A DNA stretch of 64,000 nt from Serendipita indica DSM 11827 (Eukaryota; Basidiomycota; Agaricomycetes; Sebacinales; Serendipitaceae), in NCBI GenBank assembly GCA_910890315.1, contig CAJVGD010000042.1, forward strand, positions 558,001 to 622,000, in the 5' to 3' direction. Shown here one piece after another: positions 21,607 through 33,297 of the stretch. Position numbers and translations under genes: made by a program. Position 1 is the stretch's first letter, and every line of letters starts with the position of its first letter. Under the pieces are notes generated by a model. That model ran no database searches, had not been told where the DNA came from, and saw only the letters and a program-made list of their open reading frames with translations.

Positions 21607-24600
21607 ATGGAGCCCTCTCGCGGCTTCAGCTCGTCGAGACAAGACGTACCGCTCAGTGTCCGGCTGCACGGAGATAATCCGTCGCCTCTGCCGCACGACG
21701 CGATCCAGCACGAATCTCTGTCGACGGCAGACGAGGATCAACGAATACCTCGGATTCGGATCAACGAAGGCCAGTACGACGCCAACAGACCGTTTCGCCA
21801 CGAGGTGCACAGTCAGGCATCCGACTTGGATAGCCCAATCTATGCAGCCGGAGAACAAGACGATATGGTTCACTTGACGAGCCAGAATACTGTGTGGAGA
21901 CGCTCTGCGCCGTACGAGCGAGATCTCGAGCGGAGACGGGTGAGCAGAGGCGTCGGAAGAGAGCAACGCTCTGGTACGCTCAAAGCAATGAGCAGAAGCA
22001 TTCGTAGGGCCAGTGTACGCGTCGTCAACTTTGCCAGTGCCAACCTGGACGACGGCCCAATCCTGTTGCCAGACGTCGACGAGCAGCCCGAACCAGAAAC
22101 AAGACCAGAGCCAGAACTTATACTGAGAGGAAAGACGTTGGGCATCTTTGGCCCTCGGAATCCGCTCAGACTCGCCATGCACAAGCTTCTGTCCTCGACG
22201 TACGCACCGGTATTTACGCCAGAGACGCGCTTGCTAACCTACGACAAGTTATACAGAAGCGTGTATCCTCTTACTTATTATCGTCAATGCGGTAATCCTG
22301 GCGATCCAGTCTATTCGCCACGTACTCTTACAGATCCCAGACGGTGCCGGCTACTTTCAATCCTGGGAAGATGTGGTGATACTCGGTCTCTTTATCGCAT
22401 ACACCATCGAGGCGCTATGCAGAATCGTCGTCTCCGGGTTGTTGGTCGACCCCGAGATCCCCTTCAGCAGTCTAAGAATACCACTCAGCGGGTTGACAAG
22501 ACAAGGCAGTATGAGAACCAAGTTCTCCAGTTTGAAGCCACGGTTCATGCATAATCCATCCAACACGAGACCCACCAGGCCATCCCCATCCCCGGTCGCT
22601 GGACAACAAACAGACCCTCAGCGCTGGCCAGAGAAGCAGTCGTCTGGCTTTTCATCCGGGAGTCAAACACGTATGATGTCGAACAACATGTCGGGACCTA
22701 ACTCGAACGCAAGTAGCCGGATTGCTCTGCACCTACGCTCGCAAGATTTGCCCTTTCGCGCGGCGGTCACCAAGCAGTTGGATATCACTTCAACATCCCG
22801 ACCGTATTTGCGACACTCGTGGAACAGAGTTGACGCTGTGGCGATCGTCTCTTTCTGGATCGTGTTTGTTCTCTGTGCGTTTGGACAAGAGAAGACGGCG
22901 ACCGATCACCTTTATATCTTTAGAGCTCTGAGCGTCCTTCGAACTACGCGCTTGCTCGCGATCACGAGTGGCACGACGACCATTATGACTCGCTTAAGAA
23001 GGCGGCGCCTCAGCTTGTCAATGTCGCGTTCTTCGTACTCTTTGCTGTCGTATTGTTCTCTATCATTGGCGTTCAATCTTTCAAAGGCAGTTTTCGTAGA
23101 TCCTGCGTTGTCGGTATGTCTTTCTACTATCGCCTAATCCACAACCACTGATTCCTGGTAGTTGAAAACGGACAACAGACGATCATACTGGAGCAACAGT
23201 GCGGTGGGCATATTGATCCAGATTCACTCGCGACAGTTGGGTATACCACAAGGAACAATCAGCCAACAACAAGTCCAAAGGGATTCATCTGTCCATTGGG
23301 GCAAGTTTGTCAGGTGGGTTCGCCTCTATGCCACAGAATAAACATTTATAACAACCATGACAGGAGGCATCCACGAACCCAAAGAACAATGCCTCTCAGT
23401 TTGACAACATCTTTGGAGCCGCCCTCCAGATCATCATTGTCGCGTCTGCAAATGGATGGTCAAGCAATATGTATTCGATGATGTCGGCCGACTTTTTCAT
23501 CTCGTGCATGTTCTTCATCCTTTGTCTGGTCGTAATGAACTTTTGGCTTCTCAACTTGTTCGTCGCCGTCATCACCCAGAGTTTCGGTGCGACTCGCGCG
23601 GAGACGAAAAGGAGTGCCTTTGGAGCAGAAGGGTATGTCCCTGGATCTTTGCCGAGTGTTGCTTCTAACCCTTTACAGTGATATCGTTCCCTTGTTTGAG
23701 GGCAAAGAAAGCGATTGGGATGCGGTGGACGACCATAGACGACATCGGTCGAGCGTCCTTCAGCGTTTATACAACTTTGCATCCCCGGCTTTCGCCCTTC
23801 TCGCCCTTGCGAGTCTTGTCCTTCAAGCTTCGGTAACTACGTCGACGCCAGAGAATATCGTGCATATTCTGTGTTAGTATATTCATCCTCATCTTTCTCC
23901 GTCTGAATTTAGTCGCCAGTTCTTTGCGAAGTCGGTATCACCATTGCATTCGGAATCGAAATCGTCTGGCGTATCCTAGCGACATTGCCCCTCTGGCGCA
24001 CGTTCTTCTCCACAAAGCAGAATATTGCCGACCTCTTTCTGGCGATTGCATGCGGCATTATTCTGATCCCGCCGATCCCCAAAACGCCAGCTTATTCATG
24101 GTTGACAGCTTTCCAACTCATGCGATTCTATCGTGTCATCATGTTCATTCCTGGCATGAGGAGACTTCTGGTAAGCAAGTCTGCTCCCGTCTACTCCAGC
24201 GGGCTAACCTGGATGGTAGTTCCAAGTATTTGGCAACCTGCACGGTCTTCTCAACATGACAATCTTTCTGATGCTCGCCAACTTTTTGGCAGCCTTGTTT
24301 GCTGTCCAGCTCTTTCGTGGTGACGTTCCCTCCAGCTTCAACATGAACTTTCAAGGCATGACCACATCCTTCCTGGCCATGTATCAGGTTTTCACCTCGG
24401 AAAATTGGACCGACATTATGTGGGAAGTCAGTGATGCTGAGGCTCCTTACAAGCAGCAAGTCATTGCGATCCTGTTTATTGTTATGTGGTTCTTCTTTGC
24501 TAATTGTACGTTTTCTGATGTGGATGTACATGAACTCACCCTGCTTCAGTCATTATGCTGCAAATGTTCATTGCGGTGATTAATGAGGTATGAACCTCGT

Positions 24601-27600
24601 CATCTCGTGGGCTGAAACTGACCACCTCTCGATAGAACTTTGAAGTAGCCGAGGAACAAAAGCGAGCCCAGCAGGTGCATGCCTACATCCGCCAGGCAGA
24701 GCCCACGGCCACCACCATCAATTGGATAGAGCGCCTCAATCCTTATCGCAAGATGAAAGCGAACCCCAAGGCGATCAATGTGGACGCGTTGCCAGACAAC
24801 CTAGTGCTTCCTATGAAGAAGTCCATTGTGCGCGAGTATAGAGCGCCGGGCGAGTCCAATGTAAGTGGGCTCATCTCGATCAGTATAGCGCTTACCCTCC
24901 TAGACCGCCACGACCACCCGTGGTATCTCTGATACGGCCGTAATTCAAGGCCCACTGGGAACCATGAGAAAATGGATGGGAATGGATGACAATAATTTCG
25001 AGCACGTTCCCCTCTCTACGCTCAACAAAGCCGGCCGTCCAGTATCTTCCGCCCCACGCGACACGTTGGAGCTTGACGAAACCGAGCGACACCTGTCAGT
25101 TGCTCTTGAAGTGGCTCGAGCCTCTACTAACCTTCTGCAGTGAGGCTATCAATGCCGGCTATCACGATTCAAGGGCAGAGGACAATCAAAACGAACGTCT
25201 CGAGCGTCGTGCCCGTCAGGCAGACTTTATTAGCGATCATCCATCCTACGACAAAACGCTTTGGATCTTTACGCAAACTAACCCGATCCGACGTTTCTGC
25301 CAGCGGCTTGTTCCTCCCTCTAATGGTGACTACGAAGAACGCATCAACGGTCTACCGCCTTCCCCATGGCTCGAGTTTGGCTTTCGTGCGCTCATGCTGG
25401 TGACGGTGATTGCCGGTATAGTGATTGCTGCTCAAGCGGGGCCTTTATACCGGCGAGAGTACTTTCGACGCTATGGTCCAGAAGCCACAGCTTGGTTTGA
25501 CATTGCCGAGGCTGCCTTCACATTTCTCCTCGTGATCGAATTCGCCGTCAAAGTCATCGCAGACGGTTTTATTTTCACCCCAAACGCATATCTTCTCAAC
25601 ATCTGGAACATCCTCGACCTAATTATTCTTATTGCTATTCTCATCAATGTTTTCACTTCGCTACTTATCCTGGGTGGTCTCTCTCGAGGGACCAGAGCTC
25701 TCAAGGCGTTTCGCGCGCTCCGACTTATCACGCTGATCGGTTGGATGAGAGAAACTTTCCACTCTGTCATCTTTGCTGGTGCACGTCGTATCATCGATGC
25801 GGCGGTGCTCGGTGCGTCTCCTTTCTCAAACTATCAACAACCAACTGATCATCTTTAGCCATCCTGTACATGATCCCGTACGCTGTTTGGGGTCTCAATA
25901 TCTTTGCCGGGCGCATGTTTGCGTGCAACGACGAAGGAGCGCTCGGAAAGGACGACTGTCAGAACGAATATATGGCATCGCCCGTTGACAACTCTTTGAC
26001 CTTTTTGGCACCACGGGTCTGGGATAACCCATCGCCATCGACGAGCTTTTCCTTTGACTCCTTTGGGCAGTCCTTCCTGATCCTTTTTGAGATTGTCTCA
26101 TTAGAGGGCTGGATAGATGTTCTCAAAGCGGCTTTAGGGATCACCGGAATCGATCAGCAACCGCAGATCAATTCCTCGCGAATCAATGCGCTGTTCTTCG
26201 TCCTCTACAACCTACTTGGAGCCGTCGTCATTTTGACGCTATTTGTCTCGTCCGTCGGTATTCTCGTGGCTGGACAGGTTCTCACAATTGTCTTTATAGG
26301 ATCATCATTAGCAACTTTAGCTCTCGCTCGGGAATGGCGCTGTTGACAGCCGAGCAGCGCCAGTGGATAGATTTGAAGAAGCTTATCAGTCGACAAAAGC
26401 CGTCAAAGAGGCCCAGCACGCGGCCTACCACTGGTTTCAAGTCGTGGTGCTTTGACCGGGCGGTGCAGAAGCGGGGATGGTGGTCCCGGACCATGACTGT
26501 CCTATACTGCGTACAGATTGCCATTCTCATGTCAGCGCTCCCAAACCGTATCTACTATCGCTAACAGTTCCCAGGTCGCAGACATTTACGGACAGCGCTC
26601 TTGCTGATCGTGTCAGAGGTAGGTTTCCTAGAAATCTTCTGTCGCGTCTCACACTCTGTAGATCTCATTTTTCTCGGGTTGGCCGTATGCTTCCTCATGG
26701 ATCCCCTTGTCAAGTTTATCGGATTGGGTTGGGCGAGTTTCCGCGCGAATGGATGGAACATCTTTGACGTTGTCGTTGTCATGGGTTCTATTGCCACTAC
26801 TCTGACTATTCTCTTGGGCGTTGGAGGTTTTGCCATACGGCAATCGCAAAAGCTCTTCCTCGTCTGTGTCGCCTTCAAGCTCATGCAAAAGCTTGACGGG
26901 TTGAACCAACTGTTCAAGACTGCCGTGTACGTCTCTATATGTGGTCGCGAATCTTCCTCAGTTTTCTTCAGGTCGAGTTTGGGCGTCATTACCAAGCTGT
27001 TTGGACTTTGGCTATCACTCTTCCTGTTCTTTGGCATACTCTGGCTCGAGGTCTTTGCGTTGACCCGCTGGGGAAGCGGTGAGAATGACAATCAAAACTA
27101 TCAGTCTCTCAGTCGTACATTGGTGATGATGGCATTCATGAGTACTGGGTTAGTGTTCAAAGTACTACAGTGCTCGGGCTAACCAGCTCTGTAGTGAACA
27201 ATGGAATCAGTATATGCACGATTAGTGAGTGCCACTCTCAACCTCGAATCATTTTAACAGTATTCGTCTAGTGCCGTATCGTATCCACGTTGCACAAACT
27301 CTAGCTCGTCGCTCGCGGAATCCGACTGCGGAAGCTGGGCCTGGTCGATCACACTGTTCATTGCCTGGAACGTTGTGAGCATGGTAAGTACAGTTTCCGC
27401 GTCTGAAAGCTATGCTGAGCACATATTTAGTACATCTTCGTGAACATGTTTACTGGTACGTGTTGACTGCCCCTCATGACCCCTGTTGACCCCCGTAGGT
27501 GTGGTCGTCGAGAACTTTTCCTACATCTATCAGCAAAAACGGAATCAAACGCTGAACAGAGAAGAAATGCGAGCATTCAAAAAGGTTTGGGCAATGTTTG

Positions 27601-28793
27601 ACCAGTCGAGTAGTGGCTATTTGAGCCGAGAAAAAATTGTCCCATTCCTTGCAGTATGTCCTATCCCTGAGTTCCTATGGCTAGCTGACGAGAGGATAGA
27701 AACTGTCGGGAGTGTTCGAGGTCCGTATCTACTCGACGCAGCATCAGTTTGGCACGCTGTTTGAAGCCTCGCGCGCATCACCCGCGGATCCATTCATTCC
27801 TGGCACACAAGTCGGTGGCCTCGACCTACGAAAGCTCGCTTCCAACTTGCAGACGTTGGACCAGGAGGAGACACGACGGCGGCGGAAGATTTACAACCGA
27901 CTCTTTTGGGAAGCACGGCTTCTGGCTCAGGAGGACCCAAAGGGTGTCTCATTTCAACGAATGCTTCTACTTCTCTCACACCACAAGCTTATTGACGACC
28001 ACAAGGCGTTAAAGTAGGTGGAAAATGCTTCTAGTCTGAGTGGGTGGGGCTCACCTCGAGACAGAGTCGATGAAATGATCCGTCGACGTGCCATTACCGA
28101 ACAAGTGGATGACCGCGTCAACTTTGACAAGGTACGGAGTCTGCTAAGGATGATCTATCACCGGAAGCGGTTCTTGCACTACCTTGAAAAGAAGAAAAAG
28201 CGACAGAATAGCGGTGCGTGTTTTATTGTATTACTGCTCCTCATATCTCATCCAGTCTGCAGACGTGCCGGAGATTGTGGTCGCAGAGGTCGCGTCGCCA
28301 CCAATGCGGACTTGGGACATTACACGGGCTCACTTGCACAACGATTCGTTTGGGACGGTGGACCTGGATTCTCCAAACCCGACGCGGACAACGTTTACGA
28401 ACACGTCGGGAATGTTGCCGAGCGGTGCGTCTCCGTCGTCGCCCAGTTCGCCGTATCCAAATGTGTGGAGCGACCCGGCTTCGCCTACGATGCGGCCACA
28501 TAATCCGCATAGACAGAGTGATATGAGTGTTTTGTCGCAAGGGAGCGGGATGCTTCACTCGTGAGTGCTCCGTCCTCTCACTTTCCGAGGCTCGGTCTAA
28601 CTTGGGCTCTTCTGGTAGGCACTCGGCTGGCTCGCCGCGGCGTGAGAGCACAACCGCAGAGGATCCGAATGCAATCCTGCGGTCGCTGAACGCGTCTTCA
28701 TGGGGAGGTGAGTTGTGCCACCTTTGGAGAAGGGCATTGCTGACGGGATATATAGACATGATGCTGGAAGATGAAGATGAGACTCGCAAATAA
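21607..28793 (+). CDS. CCH1: Cch1-like voltage-gated calcium channel alpha subunit
   Basis: Four-domain calcium channel of the plasma membrane, the fungal high-affinity calcium entry channel (works with Mid1). More than 15 exons: 21607-22199, 22249-23113, 23162-23313, 23364-23632, 23679 onward, ending TAA 28,793. A cytosolic Ser/Arg-rich N-terminus precedes domain I (22.25-23.6 kb), II (23.9-24.6), III (25.3-26.3) and IV (26.6-27.5). Pore-loop signatures are SANGWS, TSENWT, SLEGW and TGEQW, so filter residues read N/E/E/E. The III-S4 motif ([11 protein letters not shown]) is clear. An EF-hand-like stretch ([13 protein letters not shown]) follows domain IV, then a Ser/Pro-rich tail. Microexons of 30 nt (27195-27224) and 25 nt (27431-27455) occur. 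A one-base shift near 22,991 breaks the frame between IMT and LKKAAPQ in domain I. The start codon is the first in-frame ATG; an upstream exon is possible. Confidence 0.92.
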
Positions 28794-29141
28794 AACGGGA
28801 ACTGTTAACTCCATTGTATCCAATCCGTTGTAATTGTCCCTTGTTTTGATGGGCCATGTGGCCGTGTGTCCAGGCGGGCGGTGACCGGCGTCCCATTTTG
28901 CTCTCGTCGTCGTCTGGGCGTTGTTTCCACAACTCTTTCTCCTTCTCCGTCCTGCTCGACACGACTGGTGTGCTCCTTTTTGGATCTTTAACGGCCTAAG
29001 TCGCACACAAAAAGACGCTCCTTGGCTCGTTCTCCCAAGTCCGCCTTGCAACAATCTTTGTCCGCTCACTCGACGGCCACGCTCGACTAAAAGCCCGAAA
29101 TCTCGACCAAGACATTTTTCAACCTCTGATCAACTTTTGTG

Positions 29142-30268
29142 ATGCGTTTCTCGCTGACGACTATCATTGCCTCGCTCGCCATCATGGCCGAGCTTGCAGA
29201 GGCCTCTGCGATTATGATGACCCCGCGCTCGAACCACGCACTTGCTGCTCGTAGGATTGCCCGGAAGAAGAGGTGCATTGCTCGTGGACCCAATAGCAGC
29301 AACAACGCCCAGAACGCCCCTTCAAACTCTGTCCAGGCTGCCCCCGCGCCGGCTCCTACGCAACATACGCCTCCTCCTCCTCCTCCTGCTCCTCAAGGAA
29401 ACACGGCTGGGATTACCTCTGCCCCGGATAACCGCTGTGGAAAGAACGCGACCCGTGAGTATCCTCACCCTGCACGCTCGTTTACCGGTGCTTCCTCGTA
29501 CCTTTGTTGACAATGCCACGACAGCCAACGTTCAGTCCTGGACGGGCCCTAATGGCTCTGCTGGTGAGTGTGATTGCTAGTCGTGGATGCCTGGGGACTT
29601 AGCAGCCTAAATAGATTACCTCACGTGTGGCATCCGCGATAGTGGTTGGGAGCCACCCATGATGACCTTGGATAACGCTGTCATTAAGAGTCTTGATGAG
29701 ATCTTGAGCATGCCAGGGAATCCTCTGGCCCCGTGCACAAATCTCCTTGGTGACTTCAACGCCGTCGCCGCATCTCATGGTGTCCCAGCCGCTCTCTTGG
29801 CTGCCATTGCTCTCCAAGAGTCGACCTGCCGTTCGGGTGTCATTGGTCGTAATGGCGAAGTCGGACTCATGCAACTCACGCCTGACAAGTGCGTCAACGA
29901 CGGACGCTGCTGGTATGACCGAGTATGTAACGCTACAATCTCTCTCTCTGGGCATTTGCTCACGCACTGAATAGGGAAATATCGAGATGGGTGCTGAAGT
30001 GTTCAAAAACTTCCTGAATGCTGCTGGTGGCAACATGCTTTTGGCTCTCGGCAGCTACGTACGTCTAGTGTTGTTCCAATCGCACCCTCCAATCTGACAC
30101 GACTATTAGAACGGCTGGGTCAAATTCATGACGGTCGCTGATGCAAACAACAAGCCTACGTGCGGTCAACGCAATAACCTTGACTACCTCATGAACGTCA
30201 TGAATGGCTACCTCCAGGGTGTCGACCCAGCCAGCGTTAACATGGGCACCTTCTTCAACTTGTGCTAA
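29142..30268 (+). CDS. Secreted lysozyme-like SLT-domain protein
   Basis: Exons 29142-29454, 29525-29563, 29615-29922, 29975-30058 and 30110-30268. A signal peptide (about residues 1-23, rich in Leu/Ile/Ala, ending EASA) is followed by a basic stretch (RRIARKKR, a possible Kex2 site) and a Pro/Ala-rich linker with six consecutive Pro. The C-terminal part is a transglycosylase SLT/GH23-like fold: ALQESTCRSG supplies the catalytic Glu and GLMQLTP the following motif. Family knowledge: these enzymes cleave the glycan chains of bacterial peptidoglycan; a secreted fungal copy would act on competing or food bacteria. Cys residues in the catalytic part suggest disulfides. Upstream 28,950-29,140 is pyrimidine-rich, as in many fungal promoters. 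The ATG at 29,142 is preferred over the GTG just before it. Confidence 0.85.
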
Positions 30269-31246
30269 TCAGCTCGCACGCTCATCCCACGAAAGTTGTC
30301 TCTTAGCATCACACGTTATAGTTCCTCCGTATTTCGGTCTACGGATTCTCTTCTCTACTCATCTTGGGCGCGCGGCTTTTGTGTGTAGCACACGGCCGCG
30401 GGACCTTAATACGGAGCACTTCTTGCCAACTTTTTTTGTTTCATCTGGACCTTGTTGCGGGGGTGGTACATTGAACCCCTCGCATCAACATACCCGTCCA
30501 AAATGTTTCAAGTGGCTCCTTTCCCGGTCGAAAGCGCCGCACACTCTGTCGTCGCGTCCTAGATGACTCGACCGTCTCTATCTGGATCCAACTCTCTTTT
30601 CCCACTCTCTACGTCTCCCCACCCATCCACTCGCTTTCCTTTTGGCGATCTGGGGTCGCCCATCCGTCCTCTTTGCCGTCCTTTCCTTTTTTGCCCTGGG
30701 AGTCGTCACCCCCCCTTCACGGACATATTTACCCTCCAAATCCTCCCATTGATCTGGTTATATTCGCCCCATCTCTTCGTGGATAGAGTCCTCGTGTAGG
30801 ATTGATTCCTAGTTGCTGGTGATTCGGCGAATCAACGTGTTTCATTTCAGTCGGTTGTTGAGACGTAAAACCCTAAAACAACGAATGCAAATTCCGGCCC
30901 TTGGAGGGACGGCGCTGCGGGTAGCCTGCGGGTGACGCCCCAGCCTCTGCCTCGTGCGCACCTTGCTTCCGGCCACATTTTCGTCTGCGTGAGCTTCTCG
31001 ACGTACGAGCGAGCGAGCGCATTTTTCTATATAACCCAGCGACATTTCTACGCGTCTATTTGACGACCTTTTCGCAAAGACTCGGTAACTCGGCCAACTC
31101 CACCGCTCGCTCATCGCGTGTACCCGTGAGCGCAGCCCACACCTCGTCTAGGCGCATCTTGTTCGACGTTTGATACCAGAGGATCATTTCCCATTCACCT
31201 CTTATCCTAATTATATTCATCTAAACGACTATTTGGGACGACGACG
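30269..31246. promoter_or_regulatory. Intergenic region with probable TATA box
   Basis: The left part is the 3' flank of the SLT gene and is C/T-rich, with no supported frame. TATATAA at 31,028-31,034 lies 213 bases before the next ATG, with pyrimidine-rich DNA between, and could be the core promoter of the gene at 31,247 with a long leader. Confidence 0.4.
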
Positions 31247-32656
31247 ATGCCTTCGTGCAGGATTACGAATTATACGACACAACCGCTCAACGTGTGCTTG
31301 AAGCACATTGCAGCTATCCATTTTGAGAACGAGGTGCAACCCGGGGCTACGGTCAAGCTCAAGCCCGGTCGGGTTTGGTTTACTCTTGAGTGAGCTCGCG
31401 CGCTCTTGCCTGTTACTATGGATGGCTTACGTTGTCAAAGAGTGCTCGTCGATGACAAGGATAATCGATACAGCGTCGCGTCTTCCGCAGCGGCGATTGC
31501 AATTGTTTCGGTACGTCGTTGATCTCTGAAAGGGATGGTACTGACGTTGTACTTTTCTACACTATGGACTTTCTACATGTCACGCCATTGGACTTTTCGA
31601 CACGTATGAACGTTGGACTCTTCTAACAGCTTGCATGTGTTGGAACGGCAGCTTTGGCAGTCCCAGCCGTCAGTGCTGCAGGTGCAGCTGGTACCATCGG
31701 TGCAGTTGGGAGCACAATTGTAGGGACTGCGAGTCACATTGGGTCGACGATTGGGACCGCCCTTGTTGGGTCATCGACGACAGTTGGTACAGCTGTTGCT
31801 ACTGGAGGAGCTGGTATATTCGCTGCAGGTGATACACTGGTTGCGGGGATTGGATCTATTATCACGACTGCCCAAGGCTTTATCACGGCTCATGCGGCCA
31901 CTGTAGGCAAGATATGTACGTGGAACCAAACTTTTCTTTGATTGGTGACGTCTGACTAACACGTGTGTAGCTGCTGCCCTCTTACCCAAAGCGATTGAAA
32001 TCGTCGAAGAGGAGGTGGGCGGATTTAACGCTGTCCAGAAAGAGGTCATTTCCATTCTCTCGTCACCCACCGTCACGAGCGATGTACGCGAATCGGGGCT
32101 CAACATTCTTTCCCGATTGGGCGTAGCTATTGCGGCGGATCGAGCAGCGGAAGAGGAACGAAACAAGGAGGCAGAACGACAGAAGAATGAGCCCGCTGTC
32201 GTTGCCATCGAAGCCGGACAGCATCGCCGTACGGCATCGAACATCTTGGGCAAAGCCAGAAAGGCAAAGCAAGAGTCTGTTGTGGGCCCTCTACCGCCTT
32301 CCACCAGCCAATCCAGTAAAGACGACGGTTCATCGTCGTCTTCGGTGCAAGAAGATTGCCATGACCACGCATCGCTGCACGGACGCCCGTCGCTGAAGCG
32401 GATGCACACGTCCGTGTCGACGCTCGTTCACAAGTTGTCAAGCGAGGGACGTGCCCAGCGTAAAGAGGCCAAGGAAGCTGCCAAGGACAAGGAGTGGGAG
32501 GTGTGCGACTTTGACCCAGAGTGCATGCTGTCGACGACGGAGCGGGTACGCGTTCATGGCTTGTTCATGAATGAGCGCCGCCATTTTGAGGTGCACGAAC
32601 GGGAAGGCAAGCTCGTATTAATCGACGCGAATACGAAAGAGGTCGTGCGGGCCTGA
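31247..32656 (+). CDS. Unknown protein with Gly/Ala-rich hydrophobic core
   Basis: Exons 31247-31389, 31441-31510, 31630-31916 and about 31971-32656. The N-terminal 70 residues form a beta-rich block (ITNYTTQPLNVCLKH, FENEVQPGATVKL). The middle of about 95 residues is almost only Gly, Ala, Val, Thr, Ile and Ser with repeated small-xxx-small spacing (TIGAVGSTIVGTA), as in glycine-zipper membrane segments. The last 220 residues are polar, with a charged coiled-coil-like stretch (RAAEEERNKEAERQK), a Ser-rich linker and a conserved-looking end (RVRVHGLFMNERRHFEVHE). No signal peptide. I do not recognise the family; membrane insertion of the middle part is inference. ATG 31,247 is the only good start before exon 1. 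Confidence 0.75.
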
Positions 32657-33297
32657 TCGGTGCCGTCTTTGTTTCTTGTCCTCGTTTGGACAGTTGTTAT
32701 GAGAGGGAATCTGTAGCCTGGCTGTCATCGTAACCTAAGTGTTAATACTATTCGGTTGTATTTCTTTGCTGTGAACCGTTGCGCCTGTCCGACGCACCGA
32801 GCGACATACGCCCATAGGGTGGCTGTGCCGCATGTCCCCTCCATACTAGTCTGAACGAGTCGTGCCACAAAGTGATAAGAAGTTGAGATATAAAGGACCC
32901 GTGATCGCAATGTATTATATTCAGCGCGGCTGATGAGGCTAGCCTGAAGCCTCAGGGACCCCGTTCTCGTTTGGGAAGTCTTAGTTTTCTAAGGTCTCCC
33001 ACTTGTAGCGCGCCGTCAAAAGCCACGCAGAAAGCGACTGAATTGTGATTGTAATAGGTGGTACGGAGCAAACAATCCTTGTACTTAAGTCCAATCACCC
33101 GCCCAAAACGAGCCGCAGACTTGGCCTCCTCCTCTTTCTCCCTCCCCCGTCGCTCCCCGTTTCGCCTTTTCTTCCCTTGCAACGCGACGAAACTTGCAGC
33201 AAAGCCTGGAGGGAAAACCAGTCTCAGTTTATTCAAGATTACTCGCAACTGTTTCGACCTGCCCCTTTGAGTCCAACAGAGTCATCTATACAGCACC
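32657..33297. other. Intergenic region, no gene recognised
   Basis: 3' flank of the preceding gene and promoter of the next. 33,120-33,180 is strongly pyrimidine-rich (CTCCTCCTCTTTCTCCCTCC), a common feature of fungal core promoters. I see no supported frame or RNA gene. Confidence 0.5.

Larger units (their letters stand above)
12965..21970. repeat. Tandem duplication of about 4.3 kb (two copies)
   Basis: Copy 1 is about 12,965-17,250 and copy 2 about 17,262-21,970. Each runs from the last intron and exon of a B gene, through an F-box-like relic, into the first exon of the calcium-channel gene. The join near 17,250-17,270 changes from channel exon sequence straight into B intron sequence ('CTGGTAGCTACC' pairs with 'CTGGTAACTACC' at about 12,968). 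Copy 2 has about 460 extra bases (21,184-21,642) that copy 1 lacks. The interior has diverged strongly; the channel exon has not. Confidence 0.8.

Noticed and set aside
21583-22182. Long minus-strand frame (199 codons) opposite the first exon of the calcium channel, with a 175-codon counterpart at 16,707-17,234
   Set aside because: Both are shadows of the sense coding frame. Their similarity only reflects the duplicated exon; there is no promoter, splice or domain support.
28241-28789. 182-codon minus-strand frame opposite the channel C-terminus
   Set aside because: It covers several introns and exons of the channel on the other strand and is Arg/Ser-rich shadow sequence.
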